Assembly (NCBI RefSeq): GCF_020889785.1 | Contig: NZ_JACMYK010000002.1 | Location: 124,001-188,000, forward strand | Direction: 5' to 3' | Length of the DNA stretch: 64,000 nt | DNA from: Bradyrhizobium acaciae | GTDB lineage: Bacteria > Pseudomonadota > Alphaproteobacteria > Rhizobiales > Xanthobacteraceae | In this document: positions 50,073 through 58,948 of the stretch, in pieces | Layout: every line of letters begins with the position of its first letter | Numbering within the stretch: the first letter of the stretch is position 1 | Made by a program: the position numbers and the translations under genes | Notes under the pieces: model-generated | Database searches by the model: none | What the model saw: the letters and a program-made list of their open reading frames with translations, nothing else | Told to the model about the DNA's origin: nothing

Positions 50073-50200
50073 GAATGCGTTGCGTAGTGCCGAGAAAATA
50101 CGAGCAGGTATGGAGTACAGATTTTCCGGAAATTCAAGAAGGGTCAGTGACTTACGGTCGCTATGGGTAGAGATGAGCAGCTAAGATTTTTTGCTCAATT

Positions 50201-50241
50201 CAGCTTGGGAAGCTGCCGTTCTACCATTGAACTACGCCCGC
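50201..50241. repeat. attR: right 41-bp direct repeat (5' half of tRNA-Gly)
   Basis: Identical to 7375-7415 and in the same orientation. It holds tRNA-Gly nucleotides 1-41 but not the 3' half, so it cannot make a tRNA. The DNA past 50241 should be the original upstream region of the tRNA-Gly gene. Confidence 0.93.
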
Positions 50242-50350
50242 GATCTCAATTGCTTGAGGTCGACCCGCTCGGATACGACCGGCCGGACCATAGCCCGGGC
50301 GGAGGCAGAGGATCAAGCGTACATTCTGGCGGATCGCCTTGCTATCGCCG

Positions 50351-51868
50351 CTAGTGGCCCATTCTCACAAGCGCGTCATTGATGACGAAGGGTGCAGCGG
50401 CAGACGCGTCGCAACTACCGCTACGCGCGTAGATGCAGGCATCGGCGATGCCGACATGGGCGCAGCTCTGCCGTGAAAAGTCCGCCGGCAAGTCGCCCGC
50501 CGCCTCGGGCCGCGCAAGGATGCGGTTGAAGGCCGGCTTGGTCGCCTGCAACAGCGGCGGCAGGATGAGCTCGGCGAGCGGATCGGCCGGCGCAAGCACA
50601 TAGAGCGGCACCGGGCCGACCAAGCGTTCCCGCCCCGGCAACAGCTGGAAACGAACGTTGTAGAGCGCAAGGCCGCACATCTGCGGATCGCTGCGCAATT
50701 TGGCGGCGAGCTCCGCCGCGCCGACGCCGCGCGTCCAGTAGTCGCGCATCTCCTCGCTGGCGCCGGCGAGCGCCACCGAGAGCATCGCCCAGCCGCCGAG
50801 GACGACCGGCAACGCCGCGCGGCGCCATTTGTCGTTGGTGCGCAGCGATTGCACCCAATCCGCCGACCCCAGGGCCGCGACGATGATGAACAGCACCACC
50901 GACAGGAAGACGAAGCGGTCTTCCTTGTGTGCGATCAGGCTGTGGAAGACGAGGTTGGCGAGCGCTGTCGCCAGCAGCAGCGGTGCGTGCCGCCAGCCGC
51001 GCCAGATCGCCGCGAGCGGCAGCACGATCGCAGCCGACCATACGATCAGGAAATTGACGAGATACGCCGCAGGCGGGGTCACACCGAATCCGGTGGCGCG
51101 ATCGTGCACAAGGTTTTCCTTGATATTCGCGATCAACCAGGCGAACGGCACCGCACCGTGGGCAAGATCGATTGCGGCGGCAAGCAACAGCGCAACGAGC
51201 CCGCCGGCGACCAGCGGAATCAGGTTTCGCCAACGCGTCCAGCAGGCACCGACGGCAAGCACGGCGATCGCGGGCGCATGTTGAAAACGGCAGACAAAGG
51301 CGAACGCAAGCAAGGCACCGCCGATTGCAAGGCGCCGCTGCGACGGATGATCGGTCACCAACAACGCCGCCGGCACGATCAGCGCTGTCGCCAACGGCTC
51401 GCCCAGCGTATGCGGCGCGAGCATGATCAATTCGAACCAGACCGCAGTGGCGAAGCCTGCGACGACGGCATGGGTTCGCGAGACCCGCGCGCCGAAGAAC
51501 CAGGCGCTGACGACGATCGATAGCGACGCACACGCGGCGACCAGACGCGGCACCAGAAACGCACCAGCACCATGAGGCGCAATCGCATCACCGAGGGCGA
51601 CCGGCCCGGCCAGCAATGTCGGCAGGAACCAGCCGCGAATACCGTCGCGCCATTCCCACGTCAGGATGCCGTCATGGCCAAGCATCCGCCACGCTGGCTC
51701 GAGATATTGAAAGATCTCGTCGGGATACATCACGTTGGGCCAGGCGGCGGCCCCAACGCGTATGACCAGCGCCAACAACAGCACCGCAACGAGCGGGTGA
51801 ACACGCCCGCTCGCGCGCCCGACCATTCCCGCACTGCCGGGCGCGGGCTCGACGCTCGTGCCCGTCAT
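50351..51868 (-). CDS. GT22-like (Alg9/PIG-B type) mannosyltransferase
   Basis: A 505-residue multi-span membrane enzyme; I chose ATG 51868, which follows GGCGGAACG. After the first helix comes NVMYPDEIFQYLEPAWRMLGHDGILTWEW, the acidic loop typical of lipid-linked-sugar glycosyltransferases, and HKEDRFVFL matches the HKE.RF motif of GT22. About ten hydrophobic helices follow. It transfers a sugar from a polyprenyl phosphate at the periplasmic face. The acceptor is unknown. It is the first complete gene right of the element and faces attR. Confidence 0.85.
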   Translation of the reverse strand: MTGTSVEPAPGSAGMVGRASGRVHPLVAVLLLALVIRVGAAAWPNVMYPDEIFQYLEPAWRMLGHDGILTWEWRDGIRGWFLPTLLAGPVALGDAIAPHGAGAFLVPRLVAACASLSIVVSAWFFGARVSRTHAVVAGFATAVWFELIMLAPHTLGEPLATALIVPAALLVTDHPSQRRLAIGGALLAFAFVCRFQHAPAIAVLAVGACWTRWRNLIPLVAGGLVALLLAAAIDLAHGAVPFAWLIANIKENLVHDRATGFGVTPPAAYLVNFLIVWSAAIVLPLAAIWRGWRHAPLLLATALANLVFHSLIAHKEDRFVFLSVVLFIIVAALGSADWVQSLRTNDKWRRAALPVVLGGWAMLSVALAGASEEMRDYWTRGVGAAELAAKLRSDPQMCGLALYNVRFQLLPGRERLVGPVPLYVLAPADPLAELILPPLLQATKPAFNRILARPEAAGDLPADFSRQSCAHVGIADACIYARSGSCDASAAAPFVINDALVRMGH

Positions 51869-52067
51869 CGTTCCGCCGATCGTCTTTTGGAGCAGCATGC
51901 TGGCGTCCAGATAGCGGGCAAAGCCTTTAAGATGCGTGACCGCAAGTCCGTGACCGGACGTTGTCGAGGTCACACAGCACCGGCCGCGACATGCTTAACT
52001 AAACGTGAAGATTCCGGATGCGCCGAACCGCGGCGATGTTATGGTCGAGCTGGGGGTTGGTGGCGTC

Positions 52068-52646
52068 ATGACGGGGCGTGGGTACACCATTTTCGACACG
52101 GCAATCGGCCGATGCGGCATCGCATGGGGCGATGGTGGCGTCGCCGGTGTCCAGCTTCCCGAGCTCCGCGAAATCGAGACCCGCAAACGGCTGTTCCAGC
52201 TTCACCCCGACGCGCGCGAAATGCGGCCTCCCGAGGAGGTCGATGTCGCGATCGAGGGCATCGCGGCCACCTTGCGTGGCGGCAATGGCGATCTCGGCGG
52301 CGTTGCGCTCGACATGAGCGGCATCTCCGCCTTCGACCAGCGCGTCTATCAGATTGTCCGCGCCATTCCCCGCGGCGAGACCCGGACCTATGACGAGGTC
52401 GCGAGCGCCCTGCGCACGTCCGGCGCGGTCTATTCGATAGCGCAGGCGCTCGGCCGCAACCCCTTCATGATCATCGTGCCCTGCCACCGCGTGCTCGAGG
52501 CCGGCCACTACGCCGACCGGATCTCGCCAAACGGCGGCAGCGTCTCCAAGCGGCGGCTGCTCTCGATCGAAGGCGCCCAGCCGACCACCAGCAAGACCCT
52601 GTTTGACGTGCTGCTGCCCGTTGCGCGGCCCCGGCCGCAAGCCTAG
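52068..52646 (+). CDS. ogt: Methylated-DNA-protein-cysteine methyltransferase
   Basis: A 192-residue protein; I chose ATG 52068, as [20 protein letters not shown] is a normal family start. The active site is [16 protein letters not shown], with the acceptor cysteine, and [31 protein letters not shown] is the helix-turn-helix that flips the base. The protein removes methyl groups from O6-methylguanine once per molecule. An AraC-family gene follows 10 bases downstream, so the two probably share a transcript. Confidence 0.93.
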   Translation: MTGRGYTIFDTAIGRCGIAWGDGGVAGVQLPELREIETRKRLFQLHPDAREMRPPEEVDVAIEGIAATLRGGNGDLGGVALDMSGISAFDQRVYQIVRAIPRGETRTYDEVASALRTSGAVYSIAQALGRNPFMIIVPCHRVLEAGHYADRISPNGGSVSKRRLLSIEGAQPTTSKTLFDVLLPVARPRPQA

Positions 52647-52656
52647 ATCACAGGGC

Positions 52657-53496
52657 ATGACCCACACCACGCTGTTGCAGCGCGATCGCATCACGGTGAA
52701 CCAGTTTCGCTGCACGGCGGAGCCCGGCGACAAACCATTCGTCGAGCAGTTCGCATGTCACTCCGTGTCCTATGTGCGCAGCGGCAGCTTCGGCTGTCAT
52801 TGCCGCGGCCGCTTCCATGAGCTGGTGGCAGGCTCGATCCTGGTCGGTCACCCCGGCGACGAATACACCTGCACGCACGACCATGTGGTCGGCGACGAAT
52901 GCCTGTCGTTCTTCCTGGACCCGGAGCTGGTCGAGACGATCGGCGACCGCATGTCGGTCTGGCAGGTCGGCTCGGTGCCGCCGCTGCCGGAATTGATGGT
53001 GATCGGAGAGCTCGCCCAAACGGCGGCAGATGGCAATAGCGATGTCGGGCTCGACGAGGTCGGCCACCTCCTCGCCAGCCGCCTTGTCGAACTGGTGTCC
53101 GACCGCAAGGCAAGGCCCCTCACCGCGAGCCTGCGCGATCGCCGCCGCGCCGTCGAGGCTGCGCTGTGGATCGACGGCAATTCGCATCATCAGATCGATC
53201 TCGACGATGCCGCCGAGCAGGTGGGCTTAAGCACATTCCATTTCCTGCGGCTGTTCTCCGCGGTGCTCGGCGTCACTCCGCATCAATACCTCGTGCGCTC
53301 GCGGCTGCGCCATGCGGCGCGGCGGCTCGTCGACGACGACAGCGCGATCACCGACATCGCCTATGACGTCGGCTTCGGCGATCTCTCCAACTTCGTGCGC
53401 AGCTTCCACCGCGCCGCCGGTGCCTCGCCGCTGAAGTTCCGGCAGGCCTCGCGCGGCGACCGCAAGATTCTCCAAGAACGCCTTGCGCTGCAATAG
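52657..53496 (+). CDS. AraC-family transcriptional regulator
   Basis: A 279-residue protein starting at ATG 52657. The first 170 residues are a cupin-like sensor ([20 protein letters not shown] ... [19 protein letters not shown]). The last 100 hold two helix-turn-helix units: [41 protein letters not shown] and [32 protein letters not shown], an AraC/XylS pattern. It lies 10 bases after ogt and 58 bases before the VOC gene. The inducer is unknown. Confidence 0.92.
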   Translation: MTHTTLLQRDRITVNQFRCTAEPGDKPFVEQFACHSVSYVRSGSFGCHCRGRFHELVAGSILVGHPGDEYTCTHDHVVGDECLSFFLDPELVETIGDRMSVWQVGSVPPLPELMVIGELAQTAADGNSDVGLDEVGHLLASRLVELVSDRKARPLTASLRDRRRAVEAALWIDGNSHHQIDLDDAAEQVGLSTFHFLRLFSAVLGVTPHQYLVRSRLRHAARRLVDDDSAITDIAYDVGFGDLSNFVRSFHRAAGASPLKFRQASRGDRKILQERLALQ

Positions 53497-53553
53497 CTAG
53501 GGTTCGTCCGGTCCGCGCGTTGATCGACGCGCCCATCGACTGGAGACCCCATC

Positions 53554-53913
53554 ATGTACGACCACATCGGATTGCGCGTTAGCGACCTCGACGCCAGCGT
53601 GCGCTTCTACACTGCGGTGCTGGCGCCGCTCGGCTTCGTGCTCTGCTCGCGTGACGACAGCGGCGCGGGTTTCGGCCCAAAGGGCGAGCCCGCGCTCTGG
53701 CTGCATGTGCACAAGGGCAAGAGCCAAGGCGGCGCACATATCGCGTTCCGCGCACCGAGCCACGACGCGATCAAGACATTCCACACCGAGGGCCTGAAGG
53801 CCGGCGGCAAGGACAACGGCGCGGCGGGCCATCGCAAGGACTACAGCCCGACCTACTACGCGGCGTTCCTGCTCGACCCCGACGGCAACAATATCGAGGC
53901 GGTGTCGACGTAA
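53554..53913 (+). CDS. VOC-family (glyoxalase-like) protein
   Basis: A 119-residue protein. MYDHIGLRVSDLDASVRFYTAVLAPLGFV and HIAFRAPSHDAIKTFHTEGLKAGG then YYAAFLLDPDGNNIEAV are the paired beta-alpha-beta modules of the vicinal-oxygen-chelate fold, with metal ligands H4, H70-region and E115. Members are glyoxalases, dioxygenases and resistance proteins. The substrate is unknown. It follows the AraC gene on the same strand. Confidence 0.88.
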   Translation: MYDHIGLRVSDLDASVRFYTAVLAPLGFVLCSRDDSGAGFGPKGEPALWLHVHKGKSQGGAHIAFRAPSHDAIKTFHTEGLKAGGKDNGAAGHRKDYSPTYYAAFLLDPDGNNIEAVST

Positions 53914-53922
53914 GCCCCAATC

Positions 53923-54005
53923 GTCATTGCGAGGAGCGAAGCGACGAAGCAATCCACGCCTTCATGCCGCTGTGAGATGGATTGCTTCGCTTCGCTCGCA
54001 ATGAC
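53923..54005. repeat. Intergenic palindrome
   Basis: GTCATTGCGAG...AAGCAATCCA is answered by TGGATTGCTT...CTCGCAATGAC. This is a typical rhizobial long-stem repeat. Confidence 0.8.
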
Positions 54006-54040
54006 GGTCTTTCAATCCCAAATAGCAAGGACCAAACTCC

Positions 54041-54457
54041 ATAGCTTCCATCCACAAGGACATCCCGATCGACGCGCCGGCCGACCACGTCTGGGACGCG
54101 CTGCGCGATTTCGGCGCGCTGCATACCCGGCTGGTGCCGGGCTTCGTCACCGACACGCAGCTCGACGGCGACGTCCGCACCGTCACGTTCAGCAACGGCT
54201 CCGTGGCGCGCGAAACGCTGGTCGATTGCGACGACAAGCGGCGACGGCTGGTCTACGCGATCACCAGCGAGCGGCTGAAGCAGCATTCCGCCTCGGTGCA
54301 GGTGTATGCCGAAGGCAACGCGCGCTGCCGGGTGGTGTGGATCGCCGACGTGCTGCCGCACGAGATCGCGCCCTATATGTCGGCGCAGATGGACCTCGGC
54401 GCGGCCGCGATGCAGGCCGCGCAGGCCCGATCGGCCAGGGGAGAGGACGCGGCGTAA
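54041..54457 (+). CDS. SRPBCC-family protein with ATA in place of the start codon
   Basis: The frame is coherent from 54041: ATA-A-S-I-H-K-D-I-P-I-D-A-P-A-D-H-V-W-D-A-L, a textbook start of the START/Bet v1-like (SRPBCC) fold, then RDFGALHTRLVPGFVTDTQ, VTFSNGSVARETLV and the final long helix. The position that should hold ATG reads ATA, and AAGGA lies 10 bases upstream. The next possible start is GTG 54134, which would remove the first strand and two helices. Either ATA is used weakly, the gene is dead, or there is a sequence error. 138 codons are present if ATA counts. Confidence 0.7.
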   Translation: MASIHKDIPIDAPADHVWDALRDFGALHTRLVPGFVTDTQLDGDVRTVTFSNGSVARETLVDCDDKRRRLVYAITSERLKQHSASVQVYAEGNARCRVVWIADVLPHEIAPYMSAQMDLGAAAMQAAQARSARGEDAA

Positions 54458-54499
54458 GCTGTTGGGTTGCACGACCGGCCACGCAATCGGACCGTGCCC

Positions 54500-54627
54500 G
54501 TCACCCTGAGGAGGTCGCGAAGCGGCCGTCTCGAAGGGCGACAGCCCGGCTGCTTCCAGGAGCGAGCGCCGAAGCAGCGGGGCCGCCGATCCTTCGAGAC
54601 GCCGCTTCGCGGCTCCTCAGGATGACG
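54500..54627. repeat. Intergenic palindrome
   Basis: GTCACCCTGAGGAG and CTCCTCAGGATGAC are the inverted ends, with CGAAGCGGCCGTCTCGAAGG against CCTTCGAGACGCCGCTTCG inside. Confidence 0.8.
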
Positions 54628-54639
54628 GGTCTAATAGGC

Positions 54640-56082
54640 TCACGACAGCGCCGGCTGCACTTCTGCGACCGGTGCTGACTTGCCCCAGCGCGTCAGGATC
54701 ACGCTGAGGCAGGACAGCACGCCGAGCACACCCATCGAGGCAGCGGCGAGTGTGAAGAAGTTTTGCGCACTCGCCTCATGGGTCGAGAGCCACCAGCCGC
54801 CGGTGCCGATGAAGATCAGCCGCGCGGTCTGTGCCAGCACTGGGCCCAGCACCTTCGCCGCGCCCTGCGAGGAGAAATACATCGACATCGCGAGGCCGAT
54901 GAAGGCGTACATCGGCGCGGCGGTCGACAGATATTGATGGCTGGTCGCCCGCACATGCGGATCGCTGGTGAACAGATTGACCCAGAGATCGGGGAACACG
55001 GCGATGAAGCTGCCGACGATGCCGACCGAAAGGAACGACAGCGTGCCGGCGGTCCAGGCGATGCGCCGGGCACGCGCAACGCGGTCGGCGCCGACCGCCA
55101 TGCCGATCATCGGCACCGAGGCGATGCCGACCGCGAACGCGACCGAGGTCAGCATGAATTCGAGCCGCGCGCCGATGCCGTAGCCGGCGAGCACCGCGGT
55201 GCCGAACTGCGCCAGCATGTGGGTGAAGATCGAGATCGTCAAAACCGATTGCAGCGGCGAGAAGCAGGAGACCGCGCCGACCCTGAGGATGTCGATGAAC
55301 ATCGCCCACTGCACGCGCAGCCCCTTCAATTTCGGCTTCACGCGGGCGCGGCCCGAGAACAGATACCAGCCCATCACGCTGATGCTGATCGAATAGGCGA
55401 TCAGCGAACCCGCGGCGACGCCGCGCATGCCGAACTGTGGCACCGGACCAAGACCGAGCCCGAGCGTGCCGCCGAGAATGATCTGGCACACCGCCGAGGA
55501 CAGGATCATGGTCGACGGCAGCTTCATGTTGCCGGTGCCGCGCAGGATGCCGGCCATCGTGTTCATCAGCCAGGGCAGGATCGCGCCGCCGAAGAAGATC
55601 TGCGAATAGGCGATCGCCTGCGCCAGCACGTTGCCGCGGCCGCCGAGCAATTCGAGCAGGCGCGGACCGAAGATCAGCATGCCGAACATGAACGTCAAAC
55701 CGAAGGTCAGGCCGATCATCAGCGCATGCATCGCAAGCGTCGAGGCACGGTCGATCTCGCCGGCACCGAGCGCACGCGCAATCGCGGATGCGACGCCGCC
55801 GCCCATCGCGCCGCCGGACATCGTCATGGTCAGGATCACGCAGGGAAACAGCAGCGCCATCGCCGCGAGCGACTCGACGCCGAGCCGGCCGATATAGGAC
55901 GTCTCCGCGATCACCACGCAGGTGCCGGCGGACAGCGCGATCACGTTCGGCCACGCCAGCCACAACAGCGTGCGCAGGATCGGCCCGTCGAGCAGTGCGT
56001 TGCGCGCCGGTCTGGTGACCGGCGGCGGCAGCGGCCGCTCTTGTTCGTCGACAGGTATTTCGGCGAGGCCGAGGTCGGACAT
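54640..56082 (-). CDS. MATE-family efflux transporter
   Basis: A 480-residue inner-membrane protein; GGAG lies 5 bases before ATG 56082. Twelve hydrophobic helices are visible in two halves, each starting with a related segment (LLWLAWPNVIALSAGTCV; LRVGAVSCFSPLQSVLTI). GGAMGGGVASAIARALGAG and GIGARLEFMLTSVAFAVGIASVPMIGMAVGA are the common MATE helix-4 and helix-8 segments. It exports organic cations or drugs in exchange for H+ or Na+. It stands alone. Confidence 0.92.
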   Translation of the reverse strand: MSDLGLAEIPVDEQERPLPPPVTRPARNALLDGPILRTLLWLAWPNVIALSAGTCVVIAETSYIGRLGVESLAAMALLFPCVILTMTMSGGAMGGGVASAIARALGAGEIDRASTLAMHALMIGLTFGLTFMFGMLIFGPRLLELLGGRGNVLAQAIAYSQIFFGGAILPWLMNTMAGILRGTGNMKLPSTMILSSAVCQIILGGTLGLGLGPVPQFGMRGVAAGSLIAYSISISVMGWYLFSGRARVKPKLKGLRVQWAMFIDILRVGAVSCFSPLQSVLTISIFTHMLAQFGTAVLAGYGIGARLEFMLTSVAFAVGIASVPMIGMAVGADRVARARRIAWTAGTLSFLSVGIVGSFIAVFPDLWVNLFTSDPHVRATSHQYLSTAAPMYAFIGLAMSMYFSSQGAAKVLGPVLAQTARLIFIGTGGWWLSTHEASAQNFFTLAAASMGVLGVLSCLSVILTRWGKSAPVAEVQPALS

Positions 56083-56156
56083 TTCTGCTCCACGGCGCAT
56101 GACCCGCCAAAGTGTGGGCGGTTTGGCGAAGAGGTCATGCGCCTAAATTTATGATT

Positions 56157-56208
56157 CAGAGCGCGATCAGGCGCAAAACCGGTACCCACTTTTGCTGATC
56201 GCGCTCTG
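56157..56208. repeat. Short rhizobial palindrome with ACCGGTACCCACTTTT core
   Basis: Perfect arms CAGAGCGCGATCAG (56157-56170) and CTGATCGCGCTCTG (56195-56208) enclose a core with ACCGGTACCCACTTTT, a motif repeated in many Rhizobiales genomes. Confidence 0.8.
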
Positions 56209-56323
56209 CGCAGTCTGGGAGCCGCGCCATGGTGTTTCCCTACCATGGCAGCGGCGGAATCCACGTGCGCGGGACGCAAGGGGGGCCTGCGCGATTGCAG
56301 GTGAACCCAGATGAACCTCTGAT

Positions 56324-57373
56324 CTAGCCGACCGACCAGACGAACGGCGCGCCGGCGCTGCTATTCGGCTTCAGATGCACCGGAATATGCCGCCCGCAGC
56401 CGGCCGCCAGCCCTTCAAGCAGACCTGTCAGCACGCTGGCGCAGGCCGGATGATAATCGGCGACGTCGGCCATCAGCTTCCAGCCCTGCTGGCGGATTTC
56501 GAACTGGCCCTCGGACTCGCTGATCTCGGCGACGTCGTCCTGCGACTCGAACAGCGTGCGCAGGAATGCGGCAAATTCCGTGGCGCGGCCAGGACTACCG
56601 CCGAGCGCCTGCGCGACCTCATCGAAATACTGCATGCCAATCAGCTTGCCGGCGAGATGCAACAGATAGCTCGCATCCTCGGGCCCGAACACCTGCACGA
56701 TGACGGGCGCGGCCGTCTTCACATATTCCATCGCGTAGTTGCGATAGGCCTTCTCGAGCCGCGGCTTAGGCCAGCTGTCGACCGGCAACGCCGGCGCGGT
56801 CCTGGTATCGAACAGCGGCGCCTCGAGATGGCGCGCGAACACCAGGCGCTGGTCGAGTTCGAGCGGATGATCGTATTCGCAGTAATAGCCCTCGAGCCCG
56901 TCCTGGCCGTCGACGCTCTGCTTGGTGCAGACGAAGCCGAGCCTGAGATCGCCGAGGGCTGCACCATTGTTGGCGTGCCAGCCACGCAGCATCGCGCGCG
57001 AGACCTCGCCGGGCACGCCGCAGATCGCCGTGCCCTTCCAGATCCAGCGCGGCGGCGGATAGCGGATCCAGGCCTTGCGGTCGGTCTCGTACATGTATTC
57101 GACATGCACGCCGCCGATCCAGTTGGAGAGATAATGATACTGCGCGGCGGCGACCGCCGGCGGCAGGCCGTCGAGGCCAAGCTTCTTCAGACCGGGCAGG
57201 AAGCGCTCCTGCTGCTGGCGGCGAAACACGCGGAAGACGAATTCGGCGGCGTCAGCCGTGTCGCGCCGCGTGACCACGGTGAGGATCAGCCCGGTGAAAA
57301 AGGCGTGATAGAGATCGGCGACGCTGCGCCACTTCCGCCACTGCGCCTCGCGCGCGTTTTGCTCTCCGGTCAT
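56324..57373 (-). CDS. Hypothetical protein
   Basis: A 349-residue protein; GGGAGCAGAC precedes ATG 57373. It is helical, with repeated aromatic segments (WRKWRSVADLYHAFFTGLIL, YHYLSNWIGGVHVEYMYETDRKAWIRYPPPRW) and AICGVPGEVSRAMLRGWHANNGAALGDLRLGFVCTKQSVDGQDG. The C-terminal half resembles substrate-binding helical proteins that act on small organic acids, but no firm family can be given. No signal peptide. It stands alone between repeats. Confidence 0.75.
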   Translation of the reverse strand: MTGEQNAREAQWRKWRSVADLYHAFFTGLILTVVTRRDTADAAEFVFRVFRRQQQERFLPGLKKLGLDGLPPAVAAAQYHYLSNWIGGVHVEYMYETDRKAWIRYPPPRWIWKGTAICGVPGEVSRAMLRGWHANNGAALGDLRLGFVCTKQSVDGQDGLEGYYCEYDHPLELDQRLVFARHLEAPLFDTRTAPALPVDSWPKPRLEKAYRNYAMEYVKTAAPVIVQVFGPEDASYLLHLAGKLIGMQYFDEVAQALGGSPGRATEFAAFLRTLFESQDDVAEISESEGQFEIRQQGWKLMADVADYHPACASVLTGLLEGLAAGCGRHIPVHLKPNSSAGAPFVWSVG

Positions 57374-57450
57374 GTCTGCTCCCGTTTGTTGTTGTTGTTC
57401 GCCGGAATGTGTCATCGCCAGCGAGACGACGCAACCAGCACACACTCGGT

Positions 57451-57551
57451 GTCATCGCCCGACTTGATCGGGCGATCCAGTATTCCAGAGACGGTCGTTA
57501 TCGATCGAGAGGCCGCGGCGTACTGGATTCCCCGCTTTCGCGGGGAATGAC
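57451..57551. repeat. Intergenic palindrome
   Basis: GTCATCGCCCGACTTGATCGGGCGATCCAGTA on the left, and TACTGGATTCCCCGCTTTCGCGGGGAATGACA on the right: each half is a hairpin and the ends are inverted copies. Confidence 0.8.
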
Positions 57552-57566
57552 AGCCGAGGAATTCCG

Positions 57567-58673
57567 CTACACGCGAAAATGCTTGGAGAGCTTCAGGCCC
57601 TGCGCCTGATAGTTCGAGCCGATGCGCTGGCCGTAGAGCGCGTCGGGACGCTCGAGCATGCGCTCATAGACGAGACGGCCGACGATCTGGCCATGCTCGA
57701 GAATGAACGGCACCTCGCGCGAGCGCACTTCGAGCACGGCGCGCGCGCCCTTTCCGCCGGCGCCGGCATAGCCGAAGCCGGGATCGAAGAAGCCGGCATA
57801 ATGGACGCGGAATTCGCCGACCAGCGGGTCGAACGGCACCATCTCCGCGGCGTAATCCGGCGGCACCTGCACGGCCTCTTTCGACGCCAGGATGTAGAAC
57901 TCGCCGGGATCCAGGATGAGGCTGCCGTCGGAGCGCGCCTTGATCGGCTCCCAGAATTCGTCGACCGAATAGCCGCCGCGGCGATCGACATCGACCACGC
58001 CGGTGTGGCGCTTGGCGCGATAGCCGACGAAGCCGCCCGAACTCTCGCCGGAGAGATCGACCGACAGCGCGACGCCATGGGTGAGATCGGCATTGTCGGC
58101 ATCGACCAGCCGCTCGGCAGCATGCAGCGCATCGAGCTCGTCGGCGGTCAACGTTGCTTCACCGATCCGGAAGCGGACCTGGCTGAGCCGCGAACCCTCG
58201 CGCAGCAGGACGGGAAACGTCTTCGGTGAGATCTCGGCGTAGAGCGGACCGTGATAGCCGGCGCCGATCATGTCGAAGCGGCGGGTGCCGTCGGCGATCA
58301 CGCGGGTGAAGACGTCGAGCCGTCCGGTCGAGCTCTTCGGGTTGGCGGCAGCCACGATCTCCGGCGGCAGCGCCAGGCTCTCCAGCAACGGGACGATGTA
58401 GACGCAATTGGTCTCCAGCACCGCGCCGTCGGAGAGATCGATCTCATGCAGCTTGAGCTGGTCGATCCGCTCGGCAACGGTGGCATCGGGCCCCGGCAGG
58501 AAGCTGGCGCGGACGCGGTAGGCGATGTCGCCGAGGCGCAGGTCGAGGCTCGCCGGCTGGATCTGGCTCTCGACGAAGTCGTAGGCGGGCAGAATGAGGC
58601 CGGCCTCCGCCATCTCCGCGATCATGCGGTCGGGCAGGATTCCGTTGGATTCATCTTCCAGCGTGAACGACAC
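57567..58673 (-). CDS. 2'-deoxycytidine 5'-triphosphate deaminase
   Basis: A 368-residue protein from GTG 58673 (VSFTLEDESNGILPDRMIAEM). The first half follows the Dcd/dUTPase fold: QPASLDLRLGDIAYRVRASF, LALPPEIVAAANPKSSTGRLDVFTRVIADG and PLYAEISPKTFPVLLREGSRLSQVRFR. The second half repeats the fold (AGFFDPGFGYAGAGGKGARAVLEVRSREVPFILEHGQIVGRLVYERM). This double-length form is typical of alphaproteobacteria. It converts dCTP to dUTP for thymidylate synthesis. It is divergent from metZ. Confidence 0.9.
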   Translation of the reverse strand: MSFTLEDESNGILPDRMIAEMAEAGLILPAYDFVESQIQPASLDLRLGDIAYRVRASFLPGPDATVAERIDQLKLHEIDLSDGAVLETNCVYIVPLLESLALPPEIVAAANPKSSTGRLDVFTRVIADGTRRFDMIGAGYHGPLYAEISPKTFPVLLREGSRLSQVRFRIGEATLTADELDALHAAERLVDADNADLTHGVALSVDLSGESSGGFVGYRAKRHTGVVDVDRRGGYSVDEFWEPIKARSDGSLILDPGEFYILASKEAVQVPPDYAAEMVPFDPLVGEFRVHYAGFFDPGFGYAGAGGKGARAVLEVRSREVPFILEHGQIVGRLVYERMLERPDALYGQRIGSNYQAQGLKLSKHFRV

Positions 58674-58800
58674 GGCACGGTCCCTCGGGATGGCCCAAAA
58701 TCTCCAGGCGGCCATCAAGCCCCAAAATATGGGCTTTTACGGGTTATCCGATGACCGTCTTGACGGAAAGGGCGCGAGGGAATATCAGCTGCACTTATCC

Positions 58801-58851
58801 CGTGGTGATTTGAGCCGGCCGGCTTGCAGCCACGTTAAATAAGTCGCTAAA
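58801..58851 (+). promoter_or_regulatory. SAM-II riboswitch
   Basis: CGTGG-TGATTTGAGCCGG ... GCAGCCACG-TTAAATAAGTCGCTAAA fits the SAM-II aptamer: stem CGTGG/CCACG (58801-58805, 58831-58835), loop A-rich region and the conserved GCTAAA end that forms the pseudoknot. These aptamers are found in alphaproteobacteria before methionine genes and shut expression when S-adenosylmethionine is plentiful. It lies 98 bases before the metZ start. Confidence 0.9.
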
Positions 58852-58872
58852 CAGGCCGGGGACAGTGTGATC

Positions 58873-58907
58873 CCGGCTTGTGGAGGTTTCTCCAGGCCGG
58901 TTTTTTT
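58873..58907 (+). terminator. Attenuator terminator after the SAM-II aptamer
   Basis: CCGGC-TTG-TGGAG-GTTT-CTCCA-G-GCCGG followed by seven T, between the aptamer and metZ. The left CCCGGC can instead pair with GCCGGG at 58855-58860, just after the aptamer, which would prevent the terminator. The aptamer may therefore act on transcription. Confidence 0.8.
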
Positions 58908-58948
58908 GTGGCCGTTTTCGAAAGGAAAATGGCCACTTCGGAGGTCAC

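Larger units (their letters stand above)
7416..50241. mobile_element. Integrated genomic element at tRNA-Gly(CCC), about 42.8 kb
   Basis: The region lies between two copies of a 41-bp tRNA-Gly segment, has a tyrosine integrase at the right end and an AlpA-type excisionase candidate near the left end, and has lower GC than both flanks. It lacks the palindromic repeats that dot the flanking chromosome. It carries two VirD4-type ATPases and a replication-relaxation protein but no recognisable mating-pair genes, so it is more likely mobilisable than self-transmissible. Two large serine recombinases inside suggest it was built from nested insertions. Confidence 0.9.

Noticed and set aside
50201..50241. 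A second tRNA-Gly gene
   Set aside because: Only nucleotides 1-41 are present; there is no T arm or acceptor 3' strand.
54763..56154. A 463-codon plus-strand open frame and a 444-codon minus-strand frame
   Set aside because: Both are alternative frames of the MATE gene with low-complexity Arg/Ala/His content.
56375..58754. Long plus-strand frames opposite the hypothetical and dCTP deaminase genes
   Set aside because: Shadow composition and no ribosome sites; the minus-strand genes carry recognisable motifs.
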